Of a stretch of 34,392 nt of DNA, positions 8,342 to 17,409 are shown piece after piece. How positions within the stretch are numbered: position 1 is the first letter of the stretch; the number at the start of each line of letters is the position of its first letter. Source of the DNA: Prevotella sp. (GTDB lineage: Bacteria > Bacteroidota > Bacteroidia > Bacteroidales > Bacteroidaceae); contig JAEEVA010000034.1 of NCBI GenBank assembly GCA_016286995.1, forward strand, positions 1-34,392. Reading direction: 5' to 3'. A program made the position numbers and the translations under genes. The notes under the pieces were generated by a model, which saw only the letters and a list, made by a program, of their open reading frames with translations, was not told the origin of the DNA and did not search any database.

Positions 8342-9196
8342 CTATGAACGATGAATTATTTTTGCCATTTGCTCCTGTAGCTCGTGGGCTTTCTGACCTG
8401 CCACCTCTGCAAAGTCCTCACCCTGAGAGGCATAGATGATGCCACGCGAGGAGTTTACCAGCAGACCGATATCACCGGGAATCATACCATATTTGCATAC
8501 TTCCTCGAGACTGCCTCCTTGGGCACCGACACCCGGTACGAGCAGGAAATGGTTGGGAGCCACCTTACGGATGTCCTCGAACATCTGGCCCTGTGTGGCA
8601 CCAACAACATACATCATGTTCTCGTCATTGCCCCATTGCTGACTTTGTTTAAGAACCTTCTCAAAGAGTCGTTCACCATTGGCATCTTCCATCAACTGGA
8701 AATCATGACTACCTTTATTGGAAGTAAGTGCCAGCAGAATAACCCACTTGTCATCATAGCCAAGGAACGGCGTCACAGAGTCTTCACCCATATAGGGGGC
8801 AACAGTCAGCGCATCGACATCGTACTCTTCAAAGAAGGTCTTGGCATACATCTTTGAGGTGTTACCGATGTCACCGCGTTTGGCATCAGCTATAATGAAG
8901 TGGTTGGGATATTCCTCTTTCAAGTAGTCAATGGTTGCCTCAAAGGCCAGGATGCCATCTACACCATACGCCTCATAGAATGCCAGATTGGGTTTGTATG
9001 CCACGCAATAAGGCGCTGTGGCGTCAATGATGAGGGCGTTGAACTCACAGAGGGCTCGGAAGACAAAGTCTTCACCCTCATGAGCTTTTGCCTCGTCGAT
9101 AATACATTGAGGTATCTTGTTAATATCCGTATCGAGACCAACGCAGAGGAAGCTCTGCTTCTCGTGAATCTGCTCTATTAATTCTTTGCGTGTCAT
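8342..9196 (-). CDS. pyrF: Orotidine-5'-phosphate decarboxylase (type 2)
   Basis: 284 residues, within the range of the longer type 2 PyrF. It decarboxylates OMP to UMP, the last step of de novo pyrimidine synthesis. Markers: [14 protein letters not shown] near the N-terminus, [13 protein letters not shown], the catalytic [12 protein letters not shown] motif, and the phosphate-binding VPGVGAQGG and [10 protein letters not shown]. Last gene of the phoH-to-pyrF block, 5 nt after a small membrane-protein gene. Its last residues (IIHRS) run into an intergenic simple repeat. Confidence 0.95.
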   Translation of the reverse strand: MTRKELIEQIHEKQSFLCVGLDTDINKIPQCIIDEAKAHEGEDFVFRALCEFNALIIDATAPYCVAYKPNLAFYEAYGVDGILAFEATIDYLKEEYPNHFIIADAKRGDIGNTSKMYAKTFFEEYDVDALTVAPYMGEDSVTPFLGYDDKWVILLALTSNKGSHDFQLMEDANGERLFEKVLKQSQQWGNDENMMYVVGATQGQMFEDIRKVAPNHFLLVPGVGAQGGSLEEVCKYGMIPGDIGLLVNSSRGIIYASQGEDFAEVAGQKAHELQEQMAKIIHRS

Positions 9197-9201
9197 ATTT
9201 C

Positions 9202-9414
9202 TTAATCTTTAAGATAACGATAAGTCAGGAAAATTAGGACAACAAGCGCCCACCATAGGATGAAGATACCCCAACTTATCCAAAGGCTATCCAGTTCTCT
9301 GCCTATCCATCCGCTTGGGATAATTCCCAACGCCCCCATGATGTTCACGATGAAGTTTTCTTTATTGGCCTCCTCTCTCATGGGAGCCCAGAACTTTCTC
9401 AATTTTTCGCTCAT
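9202..9414 (-). CDS. Small conserved membrane protein
   Basis: 70 residues with a hydrophobic segment [18 protein letters not shown] (about 21-38) and a strong membrane helix [20 protein letters not shown] (about 43-62), ending in RYLKD. It starts 1 nt beyond the prfA stop and ends 5 nt before pyrF, so it is co-translated with them. Function not recognised. The start is the only in-frame ATG and the spacing supports it as a real gene. Confidence 0.75.
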   Translation of the reverse strand: MSEKLRKFWAPMREEANKENFIVNIMGALGIIPSGWIGRELDSLWISWGIFILWWALVVLIFLTYRYLKD

Positions 9415-9415
9415 A

Positions 9416-10525
9416 TTACAGTTCTGTTTCTTTCATGCGTTCTGCATTCTCGGCTACGGTGAGGGCATCAATCATGGATTGGATGTCTCCACTAAGGAAG
9501 CCTTGCAAGTCGTGGGTCGTATAGCCGATACGGTGGTCAGTCACACGGCCCTGAGGGAAGTTGTAGGTACGGATTTTTGCACTACGGTCACCAGTAGAGA
9601 CCAGTGTCTTACGGCGTGAGGCAATGTCGTCCATGTACTTCTGGTGTTCCTTATCATATATAAAGGTATACAGGCGCGAGAGGGCACGCTCCTTATTCTT
9701 CGGCTGGTCGCGCGTCTCAGTACATTCGATGAGTATCTCTTCTGTTTCACCTGTGTTGGGATTCTTCCACATATAGCGCAGACGGACACCCGATTCCACT
9801 TTGTTCACGTTCTGACCACCGGCACCACTGGAGCGGAAGGTATCCCATTTAATCTCACCTTCGTTGATATGAACCTCGAACTTATCGGCTTCAGGCAGTA
9901 CAGCGACTGTAGCGGCAGAGGTGTGCATTCGGCCCTGCGTCTCAGTGGCAGGCACACGCTGTACGCGATGCACACCGCTTTCATACTTCAAAATGCCATA
10001 AACATCGGCACCGCTGACGGCGAAGTCAATCTCCTTGTAGCCGCCTACAGCTCCCTCGCTGACACTGGTTACAGAGAGCTGCCAGCCCTTCGAGTCGCAG
10101 AAGCTTTTATACATCTTAAACAGGTCACCGGCAAACAGGCAAGCTTCGTCACCACCCGTTCCGGCACGGATTTCCATCTGCACGTTCTTGGCATCCTCAG
10201 GGTCTTTGGGAATCAAGGCTATCTTGATTTCTTCCTCCAGCTTGGGCTGTAACTCCTCGTTCTCCGACAGTTCCTCACGAGCCATTTCTTTCATCTCAGG
10301 ATCACTCTCGTTGGCCAGGATGTCCTTCGCCTCCTTGATGCTGTTCAGACAGGCGATATAACGCTTGCGGGCATCCATGATGTCGCCTAGGTCCTTGTAC
10401 TCCTTGGTCAGTTTGACAAAACGGTTCTGGTCAGCTATCACTTCGGGGTCGGTAATGAGGGTCGACACCTCCTCGAAACGAGCCTCCAGTCCGTCAAGCT
10501 TTTGTAGTATGCTGTTATTTTCCAT
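9416..10525 (-). CDS. prfA: Peptide chain release factor 1
   Basis: 369 residues. Recognises UAA and UAG in the ribosomal A site and triggers peptide release. The codon-recognition tripeptide PAT is in HRVQRVPATETQGR (about 190), and the catalytic GGQ is in SSGAGGQNVNKVESG (about 238); both are intact. PAT rather than SPF identifies RF1 instead of RF2. Flanked by purM upstream and the small membrane protein and pyrF downstream, the usual Bacteroidales order. Confidence 0.97.
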   Translation of the reverse strand: MENNSILQKLDGLEARFEEVSTLITDPEVIADQNRFVKLTKEYKDLGDIMDARKRYIACLNSIKEAKDILANESDPEMKEMAREELSENEELQPKLEEEIKIALIPKDPEDAKNVQMEIRAGTGGDEACLFAGDLFKMYKSFCDSKGWQLSVTSVSEGAVGGYKEIDFAVSGADVYGILKYESGVHRVQRVPATETQGRMHTSAATVAVLPEADKFEVHINEGEIKWDTFRSSGAGGQNVNKVESGVRLRYMWKNPNTGETEEILIECTETRDQPKNKERALSRLYTFIYDKEHQKYMDDIASRRKTLVSTGDRSAKIRTYNFPQGRVTDHRIGYTTHDLQGFLSGDIQSMIDALTVAENAERMKETEL

Positions 10526-10567
10526 AATTCTTTGTTAACCCGAGAAGATACCTCGGCATAGGGGATA

Positions 10568-11737
10568 TTAATAATCGAACGTGCCGAATTCACTATTGAT
10601 AGTGAGGCTCTTTTTACCTTCCTCGATATGACCGACAATCTGCGCGTCGATATTGAACGACTTGCTGATGGCAATAACCTGCTCAGCCACCTCGGGACGC
10701 AAATAGATTTCCATGCGGTGACCCATGTTGAATACCTGATACATCTCCTTCCAGTCGGTACCTGAGCACTCGTGGATGGCACGGAAGAGTGGGGGAACAG
10801 GGAACATGTTGTCCTTGATGACACGGCAGTTGTCGTTCACGAAATGCAGAACCTTGGTCTGGGCACCACCTGTACAATGCACCATGCCGTGAATCTCAGG
10901 ACGCAGTTCGTCGAGAAGTTTCTTGATGACTGGAGCGTAGGTACGGGTAGGAGAGAGCACCAGTTGACCTGCGTCGACAGGGGAACCGTCGACCGCATCG
11001 GTGAGCTTGTACTTGCCGCTATAGACGAGGTCGTTGGGCACAGCGTGGTCGTAGCTCTCGGGGTATTTCTCTGCAAGATATTTCGAGAAGACATCGTGGC
11101 GGGCTGAGGTGAGTCCATTGCTGCCCATACCGCCATTGTAGCGTTTCTCATACGTTGCCTGTCCTGTACTGGAAAGACCTACGATAACATCACCTGGACG
11201 AATATTGGCATTGTCTATCACGTCGCTGCGACGCATGCGGCAGGTAACGGTAGAGTCAACAATGATGGTGCGCACGAGGTCGCCCACATCAGCCGTTTCA
11301 CCTCCAGTGGGATAGATGCCGATACCCATCTCACGCAGTTCTGCCAGCAGTTCGTCAGTACCATTGATGATAGCTGAGATGACTTCACCAGGAACCAGCA
11401 TCTTGTTGCGGCCGATGGTCGACGATACGAGGATGTTGTCAACAGCACCCACGCAAAGCAAGTCGTCTGTATTCATCACGATGGCATCCTGTGCAATGCC
11501 TTTCCAAACGCTGAGGTCGCCTGTTTCCTTCCAATACATGTAGGCGAGGCTGGATTTTGTGCCAGCCCCGTCGGCATGCATGATGTTACAGTACTCAGGG
11601 TCACCTCCGAGTATGTCTGGGATAATCTTACAGAAGGCCTGCGGATAGAGGCCCTTGTCGATGTTTTTGATGGCAGCGTGGACATCTTCCTTTGCGGCAC
11701 TGACGCCACGCTGCATATAGCGGTTGTCCATATTCAT
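10568..11737 (-). CDS. purM: Phosphoribosylformylglycinamidine cyclo-ligase (AIR synthase)
   Basis: 389 residues, the long Bacteroidota form. It closes the imidazole ring of purine synthesis, converting FGAM plus ATP to AIR. Recognised by CKIIPDILGGDPEYCNIMHADGAGTK-type N-terminal sequence, DDLLCVGAVDNILVSSTIGRN, the glycine-rich GIYPTGGETADVGDLVRTI and VFNMGHRMEIYL. ATGs at 11737 and 11731 (MDNRYMQRG) are equally plausible. It works in the same pathway as purC in this block. The gap to prfA is 42 nt. Confidence 0.95.
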   Translation of the reverse strand: MNMDNRYMQRGVSAAKEDVHAAIKNIDKGLYPQAFCKIIPDILGGDPEYCNIMHADGAGTKSSLAYMYWKETGDLSVWKGIAQDAIVMNTDDLLCVGAVDNILVSSTIGRNKMLVPGEVISAIINGTDELLAELREMGIGIYPTGGETADVGDLVRTIIVDSTVTCRMRRSDVIDNANIRPGDVIVGLSSTGQATYEKRYNGGMGSNGLTSARHDVFSKYLAEKYPESYDHAVPNDLVYSGKYKLTDAVDGSPVDAGQLVLSPTRTYAPVIKKLLDELRPEIHGMVHCTGGAQTKVLHFVNDNCRVIKDNMFPVPPLFRAIHECSGTDWKEMYQVFNMGHRMEIYLRPEVAEQVIAISKSFNIDAQIVGHIEEGKKSLTINSEFGTFDY

Positions 11738-11775
11738 TGTTGTGTTTGTTGCTGTATCACAGCAACATACTTGAC

Positions 11776-12363
11776 TTAGAATTTTACCTGTGGTGCTTTT
11801 TCTGCGCCAGCATCAGCCTGGAACTTCTCCATCGTGTTGAAGCCGAAGATGCCTGCGATGAGATTCTTGGGGAACTTGCGGATGTAGGTGTTATAGTTCT
11901 GTATGACACCATTGAAGGTATTGCGGGCCTCGTTGATGCGGTTCTCAGTACCTTCCAACTGTACCTGCAGGTCACGGAAGTTCTCGTTAGCTTTCAGTTC
12001 GGGATAGTTCTCCTGAATAGCAATCAGCTTACCCAAAGCAGAACCCAGCTCGCCCTGTGCCTGCTGGAATTCCTTCAGCTTCTCAGGTGTGATGTTTGAA
12101 GGATCGAGGGTGATGGAAGTAGCCTTTGAACGAGCAGCGACAACGCTCTCAAAGGTTTCCTTCTCGTGTGAAGCATAACCTTTGACGACTTCTACAAGGT
12201 TAGGAATGAGGTCAGCACGACGCTGATAGGCCGACTGTACATTGGCCAGTGCGGTAGTAGCCTTTTCCTGCTCGCTGACCATTGAGTTGTAAGCACTTGC
12301 AGCCCATGCGCCAATGATGACGACTGCTGCGATAATTCCGATTGTACCTTTACTTAGTTTCAT
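11776..12363 (-). CDS. lemA: LemA family protein
   Basis: 195 residues. A single N-terminal membrane helix (GTIGIIAAVVIIGAWAASAY, about 5-24) is followed by a long helical domain with the family hallmarks LANVQSAYQRRADLIPNLVE, GYASHEKETFESVVAAR and ENYPELKANENFRDLQVQLE. LemA proteins are membrane-anchored coiled-coil proteins of uncertain function. They are very often encoded next to TPM-domain proteins, as here (68 nt from the upstream TPM gene). Confidence 0.95.
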   Translation of the reverse strand: MKLSKGTIGIIAAVVIIGAWAASAYNSMVSEQEKATTALANVQSAYQRRADLIPNLVEVVKGYASHEKETFESVVAARSKATSITLDPSNITPEKLKEFQQAQGELGSALGKLIAIQENYPELKANENFRDLQVQLEGTENRINEARNTFNGVIQNYNTYIRKFPKNLIAGIFGFNTMEKFQADAGAEKAPQVKF

Positions 12364-12430
12364 AATTTTCTGTTTTTAAGATTATTATTTCATTGTTTTA
12401 TTTCTTCATTTTATATTGTAACGATGTTAC

Positions 12431-13546
12431 TTACCAACGTGATGTGGCACCACCGCCTCCAAAGCTGCCGCCTCCGAAGCTGCCACCGCTGAAGCCTCCT
12501 CCGCTTCCGCCTCCACCGCTGAAACCTCCAAAGCCTCCGAATCCGCCACCACTGCTGTGATGTGACTCAGCCACATAGAATGGGTTGACCAAAAGGGGGA
12601 TGGCACTGGTCAGGCCCATCCACTGATACTTCTTGTTCAGCTTCAGGAAATACACGCACCAGCCTATTAGGAACAGGAAGGTAAGTCCCAAGGATCCCAA
12701 AATGCCACTGTCATCATCACTCTCACTGAGCAGACTCGACATCTGCGGCAACTCTTTTTTCTTGAGGGTTGAGTAGATTGCTTCTGTGAGGTATATCATA
12801 CCGCTGTCAGGCATTTCCGCACGCATGGCAGGAACGACGTATTCCTGTTCCAAACGGTGACATTCGGCATCTGTCAGGTCGGCTTCCAGTGCCTTGCCGG
12901 GCGACATGTTGATGCTGTGATCCAAGTAGCCGACAACGACCACCAATCCTCTGTTCTCATAGCCGACGCCATACTTATTGCCCACATCCTGTGCAAAACG
13001 GAAGGGGTCATCATTCTCGATGTAGTTGACCACGATAACCACAGACTGAACACCCAGTTCAAGATTCAGCTTTTGCAGGGTGACATTCATGCGGTCCACG
13101 GCATTCTGAGTCAGCACGCTGTCAGGATTCGACACGTACTGCGTTGAGTCTTGAAGGTAAGGGATGGGAATGTTATCGGCGTTCCAGGCCTGGGATTGTT
13201 CTTGCGACACGAACGACGAAGTAGCAGGGGTACTCTCGTCTTCAGGCAAAGAAGCACAGCAGCCCACGAAAGCAGCCAAGATGCCGACGATGAACAGCCA
13301 GCCCAGCATCTTGCGGTGCTTGGCCCATTCCGGATGGTTCTGTTTCCAGACCTGCAGTTCTTCGTTGCACTTGCCTCTATATTCGTGAACCAGCGCCTCG
13401 TATTGCTTGGAGTATTGCCGTTTTAGTTTTGTTGACGACCGTAACGTGACGAATTGTTCAGACTCCATGTTATAGGAATCTATCAGCGCCTGTATGGCGT
13501 CGTTGTACCGTGTGGTCAGTGTATTGATGTTGTCTGTCAGTGTCAT
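12431..13546 (-). CDS. TPM-domain (YgcG-like) membrane protein with Gly-rich tail
   Basis: 371 residues. Residues 1 to about 80 are a charged helical region without a signal peptide; a membrane helix follows (MLGWLFIVGILAAFVGCCAS, about 80-99). The TPM domain is about 130-260 (VLTQNAVDRMNVTLQKLNLELG, SVVIVVNYIEN, GLVVVVGYLDHSINMSPGKAL). A second membrane helix (SLGLTFLFLIGWCVYFL) and a Gly/Ser/Phe-rich tail (GGGFGGFGGFSGGGGSGGG) end the protein. Paired with lemA. TPM domains occur in photosystem-repair and membrane-stress phosphatase-like proteins; the activity of this one is unknown. The soluble N-terminal extension before the first membrane helix is less usual. Confidence 0.85.
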   Translation of the reverse strand: MTLTDNINTLTTRYNDAIQALIDSYNMESEQFVTLRSSTKLKRQYSKQYEALVHEYRGKCNEELQVWKQNHPEWAKHRKMLGWLFIVGILAAFVGCCASLPEDESTPATSSFVSQEQSQAWNADNIPIPYLQDSTQYVSNPDSVLTQNAVDRMNVTLQKLNLELGVQSVVIVVNYIENDDPFRFAQDVGNKYGVGYENRGLVVVVGYLDHSINMSPGKALEADLTDAECHRLEQEYVVPAMRAEMPDSGMIYLTEAIYSTLKKKELPQMSSLLSESDDDSGILGSLGLTFLFLIGWCVYFLKLNKKYQWMGLTSAIPLLVNPFYVAESHHSSGGGFGGFGGFSGGGGSGGGFSGGSFGGGSFGGGGATSRW

Positions 13547-13591
13547 GCTTCCAGTTTTTATCCCTGTGGCAGAACCGCAGGGTACTCGTTG

Positions 13592-14338
13592 TTACTTCTC
13601 GTGCCAAAACTCCCATGATGCGAAGGCTTGCAGCAACAGCATCTCCAGTCCGTTCTTGGTCTGTGCGCCGTGTTCTGCCCCTCGTTTCATGAAAAGCGTC
13701 TCATCAGGATTGTAGATGAGGTCGTAGAGGATCGTGTGCGAATCCATGGCCTCATAAGGCAGCAGTGGACATTCCTCCGTCTTAGGATACATGCCCAGCG
13801 GTGTGCAGTTGACGATGACGTTGTACTCTTTGACAACCTCAGGGGTGACATTCTGATACTGAATGGTCTCGGGACGCTCATAGCGGCTGACAAAGACCGT
13901 TTCCAGTCCAAGGTTACGAAGTCCGTAGTCGATAGCCTTGGAAGCACCTCCAGTACCCAGTATCAACGCCTTCTTGTGCCACTTCTTGTCGAGCATGGGT
14001 TCAATACTCTTGGTAAATCCGATAACGTCGGAGTTGTAACCTTTCAGTTTGATGTTCTTGCCCTGATGGGTGACCTTGATGACGTTGACGGCTCCGATGG
14101 CGCGGGCTTCGGGTGAGATACTGTCGAGGAACGGTATCACTTTCTCCTTGTAGGGGATGGTGACGTTGAGTCCTCGCAGATTGGGGTTCGAGTCGAGTAC
14201 CTCAGCCAGTTCGTCAATGGTTGATAGCTCAAAGTTCTCGTAGACAGCATCGATGCCTTCATCGCTGAATTTCTGGTTGAAATAGCTGATGGAGAACGAG
14301 TGTCCGAGAGGATAACCTATGAGTCCGTACTTGTCCAT
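13592..14338 (-). CDS. aroE: Shikimate dehydrogenase
   Basis: 248 residues, slightly short for the family (about 270). Reduces 3-dehydroshikimate to shikimate with NADPH in aromatic amino acid synthesis. Evidence: YGLIGYPLGHSFSISYFNQKF at the N-terminus (shikimate-binding Ser pair), LRGLNVTIPYKEKVIPFLD with the catalytic Lys, IGAVNVIK, and the NADP glycine loop LILGTGGASKAI. Encoded between menG/ubiE and the TPM gene in the long minus-strand block. Confidence 0.95.
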   Translation of the reverse strand: MDKYGLIGYPLGHSFSISYFNQKFSDEGIDAVYENFELSTIDELAEVLDSNPNLRGLNVTIPYKEKVIPFLDSISPEARAIGAVNVIKVTHQGKNIKLKGYNSDVIGFTKSIEPMLDKKWHKKALILGTGGASKAIDYGLRNLGLETVFVSRYERPETIQYQNVTPEVVKEYNVIVNCTPLGMYPKTEECPLLPYEAMDSHTILYDLIYNPDETLFMKRGAEHGAQTKNGLEMLLLQAFASWEFWHEK

Positions 14339-14371
14339 AATGCTTTCTCCTTTTTTATTTATGGTTGTTTG

Positions 14372-15103
14372 TCATTTCGTAGCCGTATACATCGTGCAAA
14401 TGCCGAAGGTAAGCCGTTTGAACGAGGCCTGTTGGAAGCCTGCCTTACGGAGAATGTCCACCATTCGCTCTCCCTGTGGGAAAGCTTCGATGGTCTTGGT
14501 GAGATAGGTATATGCCGACGGGTCTTTGGAAATAAGTCTTCCATAGACGGGCAGCACGGTGTGGGCATAGATGTGGAACAGCTGTCGCATGGGGAACGTG
14601 ACGGGCTTGGTCAGTTCCAGCACACACAGGTGTCCACCAGGTTTCAGCACACGGCACATTTCTGCCAGTCCCTTGTCGAGGTTGTCGAAATTGCGAATGC
14701 CGAAGGCTGCCGTAACAGCGTCAAAGGTATGATCCTCGTACGACAGTTTAGTACAGTCTTCCTTGTCGAAGCTGATAACGTCTGACAGTCCTTTGTCACT
14801 GACTTTCTGACGTCCTATCTCCATCATACCTTCCGAGATGTCTGCGCCGATGAGTCGGGTGAGGTGTAACATCTCTGCTGCCATGATGGCAAAGTCACCT
14901 GTACCAGTAGCAATGTCAAGCATGGTGGCCGGTCGATAAGGTGCCAGTTGCCGGATGGCTTTACGGCGCCACCCCTTGTCTATATTCCATGAGAGACGAT
15001 GGTTCAAACGGTCGTAGGTGGGGGCAATGTTATCAAACATCTGCTCCACCTGAGCGGCCTTGTTGCCTGTGGTATAGGGTGTTATCGTCTCTTGTTGGTA
15101 CAT
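14372..15103 (-). CDS. ubiE: Demethylmenaquinone methyltransferase
   Basis: 243 residues from ATG 15103 ([13 protein letters not shown]); an upstream ATG would only add a stretch overlapping the purC-side intergenic region. SAM-dependent C-methylation of demethylmenaquinone to menaquinone (in Bacteroidota also called menG). Motifs: [21 protein letters not shown], the SAM-binding [33 protein letters not shown] and [13 protein letters not shown]. Menaquinone is the respiratory quinone expected for this lineage. Shares the block with aroE, which supplies chorismate for the menaquinone ring. Confidence 0.93.
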   Translation of the reverse strand: MYQQETITPYTTGNKAAQVEQMFDNIAPTYDRLNHRLSWNIDKGWRRKAIRQLAPYRPATMLDIATGTGDFAIMAAEMLHLTRLIGADISEGMMEIGRQKVSDKGLSDVISFDKEDCTKLSYEDHTFDAVTAAFGIRNFDNLDKGLAEMCRVLKPGGHLCVLELTKPVTFPMRQLFHIYAHTVLPVYGRLISKDPSAYTYLTKTIEAFPQGERMVDILRKAGFQQASFKRLTFGICTMYTATK

Positions 15104-15139
15104 ATTGCTTTCTCTTGGCGGCAGAACCGCCAAGCACAC

Positions 15140-16093
15140 TTATTTACGGGTTTTAAGATAGCTGCTGACGTTCTGCTCGATGCGCTTAGCGATATCATCG
15201 CTGTCTGAGGCCTTTTCAAAGCGTTCACCTGTAATGTGCTCATACAGCTCAATATATCGCTCACTTACGCTCTCGGCATATTCGTCAGTGATTTCAGGCA
15301 TCTGCTGGCCTGGTTCGTTCATGAAGTTATGCTCGATGAGCCACTGACGAACAAACTCCTTTGAAAGCTGTCGTTGGGGCTTGCCTTCCTTCAGGTTCTG
15401 CTCGTAGCCTTCTGCGTAGAAGTAACGCGACGAGTCGGGAGTATGGATTTCGTCGATGAGATACACCTTGCCGTCGCGTTTTCCGAACTCATACTTGGTG
15501 TCAACCAGGATGAGTCCCTGTTTCTCAGCAATCTGCTGTCCGCGGGCAAAGAGCTTGCGGGTGTAGTTTTCCATCACCTTGTAGTCCTCTTCTGATACGA
15601 TGCCCTGGGCGATGATTTCCTCACGCGAGATGTTCAGGTCGTGTCCCTCGTCGGCCTTGGTGGTCGGGGTGATAATAGGTTCAGGGAAACGCTCATTCTC
15701 CTTCATGCCGTCGGGAAGCTTCACGCCGCACAGCTCACGGCAGCCGTTCTTGTACTCGCGCCAGGCACTGCCGGTCAGAATCGAACGGATAATCATCTCT
15801 ACGCGGAAGCCCTCGCACTTCAGACCCACGGTAACCATCGGGTCAGGGGTTGCCAGCTTCCAGTTGGGACAGATGTCAGTTGTGGCATCCAGGAACTTGG
15901 CAGCAATCTGATTCAGTACCTGTCCTTTGTAGGGGATGCCCTTGGGCAGGATGACGTCAAAGGCCGAGATACGGTCTGTTGCCACCATGACCATCAGGTC
16001 GTCGTTGATGTTGTACACGTCGCGTACCTTTCCGTGGTACACGCTTTTCTGGCCTTCGAAATGGAAGTCAGTCTTTGTCAATGCTTTTGTCAT
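15140..16093 (-). CDS. purC: Phosphoribosylaminoimidazole-succinocarboxamide synthase
   Basis: 317 residues, the longer SAICAR synthase class. It ligates aspartate to CAIR using ATP in purine synthesis. Motifs: [33 protein letters not shown] ATP-binding start, [16 protein letters not shown], and the signature [13 protein letters not shown]. The start at 16093 lies 26 nt inside the 3' end of phoH, giving translational coupling. It ends 37 nt before ubiE. Confidence 0.96.
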   Translation of the reverse strand: MTKALTKTDFHFEGQKSVYHGKVRDVYNINDDLMVMVATDRISAFDVILPKGIPYKGQVLNQIAAKFLDATTDICPNWKLATPDPMVTVGLKCEGFRVEMIIRSILTGSAWREYKNGCRELCGVKLPDGMKENERFPEPIITPTTKADEGHDLNISREEIIAQGIVSEEDYKVMENYTRKLFARGQQIAEKQGLILVDTKYEFGKRDGKVYLIDEIHTPDSSRYFYAEGYEQNLKEGKPQRQLSKEFVRQWLIEHNFMNEPGQQMPEITDEYAESVSERYIELYEHITGERFEKASDSDDIAKRIEQNVSSYLKTRK

Positions 16094-17018
16094 ATTGTTC
16101 GTATGCGTTTACTATTCTTGTCACTAATTTATGTCTTACAATGTCCTTGCGGTCCAGTTCCACAATGCCGATGCCTTCCACGTCTTTTAAAATATGCAGG
16201 GCTTCTATGAGACCGCTTTTCTGGGACTTCGGCAGGTCAATCTGCGTCATGTCGCCCGTGATAATCATCTTTGTGTTCCATCCCATGCGGGTCAGAAACA
16301 TACGGATCTGCTGTGGCGTCGTGTTCTGTGCCTCGTCCAGGATGACTACCGCATCGCTCAGCGTACGTCCACGCATAAAGGCCAGCGGGGCAATCTGAAT
16401 CTGGTGCTTCTCCATCATGTCCTGCAGCTTCACCTGCGGTAGCATGTCCTCCAGGGCGTCGTACAGCGGTTGCAGGTAGGGGTCTATCTTGTCCTTCATG
16501 TCACCTGGCAGGAATCCCAGCTTCTCGCCAGCTTCGACGGCAGGACGTGAGAGGATGATGCGCTTGGCGGTCTTTTCCTTCAACGCCCTGACGGCTAAGG
16601 CAATAGACAAGTATGTCTTTCCTGTTCCTGCTGGTCCCACAGCAAACACCATGTCGTTGTCGGCATAGGCATCAATCAGCCGTTGCTGATTCTCTGACCG
16701 TGCCTTGATGGCTCGTCCCGACATCGAGTAGCACACCACGCCATCGGGTACCTCATCGCTCGTACGGTGTCCCTTTACAATGTCCAGAATGTCCTCCTCG
16801 CGGAGTGAGTTGAACTTCAGCACATGCTGCCGAATGCGCTCGGCAGCTTCCTCAAAGGCAGCCATCTGCTCCTCGTCACCAAGGATGCGGATGACGTTGT
16901 CGCGTGCCACGACGCGCAGTTTCGGATACAATGCCCGCAGCATCTGCAGGTGTTGGTTCCCTGTTCCGTAGAACACAACAGGGTCTATGTCTTCAAGTAC
17001 GATATGCTTCTCTATCAT
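16068..17018 (-). CDS. phoH: PhoH-like ATPase
   Basis: 316 residues. N-terminal part with a KH-like region (about 10-80), then the PhoH P-loop domain: Walker A GPAGTGKT (about 127-134), [16 protein letters not shown], and Walker [10 protein letters not shown] followed by [20 protein letters not shown]. Members are cytoplasmic RNA-associated ATPases. The first gene of the long minus-strand block, with a full consensus promoter directly upstream. Confidence 0.95.
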   Translation of the reverse strand: MIEKHIVLEDIDPVVFYGTGNQHLQMLRALYPKLRVVARDNVIRILGDEEQMAAFEEAAERIRQHVLKFNSLREEDILDIVKGHRTSDEVPDGVVCYSMSGRAIKARSENQQRLIDAYADNDMVFAVGPAGTGKTYLSIALAVRALKEKTAKRIILSRPAVEAGEKLGFLPGDMKDKIDPYLQPLYDALEDMLPQVKLQDMMEKHQIQIAPLAFMRGRTLSDAVVILDEAQNTTPQQIRMFLTRMGWNTKMIITGDMTQIDLPKSQKSGLIEALHILKDVEGIGIVELDRKDIVRHKLVTRIVNAYEQYDKSIDKD

Positions 17019-17028
17019 AATTATGGTG

Positions 17029-17060
17029 CAAAGGTACGGAAAAAAAATGGACTGACCAAA
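17029..17060 (-). promoter_or_regulatory. Promoter of the phoH-purC-ubiE block
   Basis: Read on the minus strand: TTTG (17057-17060), 20-nt spacer, TACCTTTG (17029-17036). The -7 box ends only 10 nt before the phoH ATG, so the leader is very short or absent. Confidence 0.75.
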
Positions 17061-17088
17061 CGTCTGCCCACTTTTTTATGTTATACAT

Positions 17089-17121
17089 AAAAAGAAACAG
17101 ATTAGAATGTCTCTAATCTGC
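17089..17121 (-). terminator. Terminator of tRNA-Lys
   Basis: CAGATTAGA (17098-17106) and TCTAATCTG (17112-17120) form a perfect 9-bp stem with a 5-nt loop. On the minus strand it is followed by TTTCTTTTT. Lies 8 nt beyond the tRNA 3' end. Confidence 0.8.
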
Positions 17122-17128
17122 TTCCTTG

Positions 17129-17201
17129 TACACCCGCAGGGGCTCGAACCCTGGACACCCTGATTAAGAGTCAGGTGCTCTACCAACTGAGCTACGGGTG
17201 C
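17129..17201 (-). tRNA. tRNA-Lys (anticodon CTT)
   Basis: A 73-nt cloverleaf on the minus strand. The acceptor stem is GCACCCG/CGGGTGT (with a G-T closing pair), the D arm contains AGCTCAGTTGGTAGAGC, and the anticodon stem CCTGA/TCAGG carries loop CTCTTAA (anticodon CTT). The T arm has GGTTCGAGCC. Discriminator A; CCA is not encoded. Single tRNA, followed by its own terminator. Confidence 0.95.
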
Positions 17202-17307
17202 ATCATTTCAAACAACCAAAACAGCACTTTTGCTGATTTGCGGGTGCAAAGGTACAAACTTTCTTCGAACCCACCAAACTTTTTGATGACTTTTTTTGAA
17301 AAAAGAT

Positions 17308-17342
17308 GAAAAAAGGCTCAAAAACCATTGTTCTGAGCCCTT
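17308..17342 (-). terminator. Terminator downstream of hppA
   Basis: GGCTCA (17315-17320) and TGAGCC (17334-17339) form a stem with a 13-nt loop. On the minus strand it is followed by TTTTTT, and on the plus strand by TTTT, so it may work in both directions. It lies about 70 nt past the hppA stop. Confidence 0.7.
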
Positions 17343-17409
17343 TTCATTTATTGCAACAGCAAATTATTAACTAATTCACACGTCAATATTCATTTTCATT
17401 TATTACTAC

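Noticed and set aside
12431..12560. Gly-rich C-terminus as a frameshift artefact
   Set aside because: Gly/Ser/Phe-rich tails are normal for TPM proteins, and the stop is in frame.
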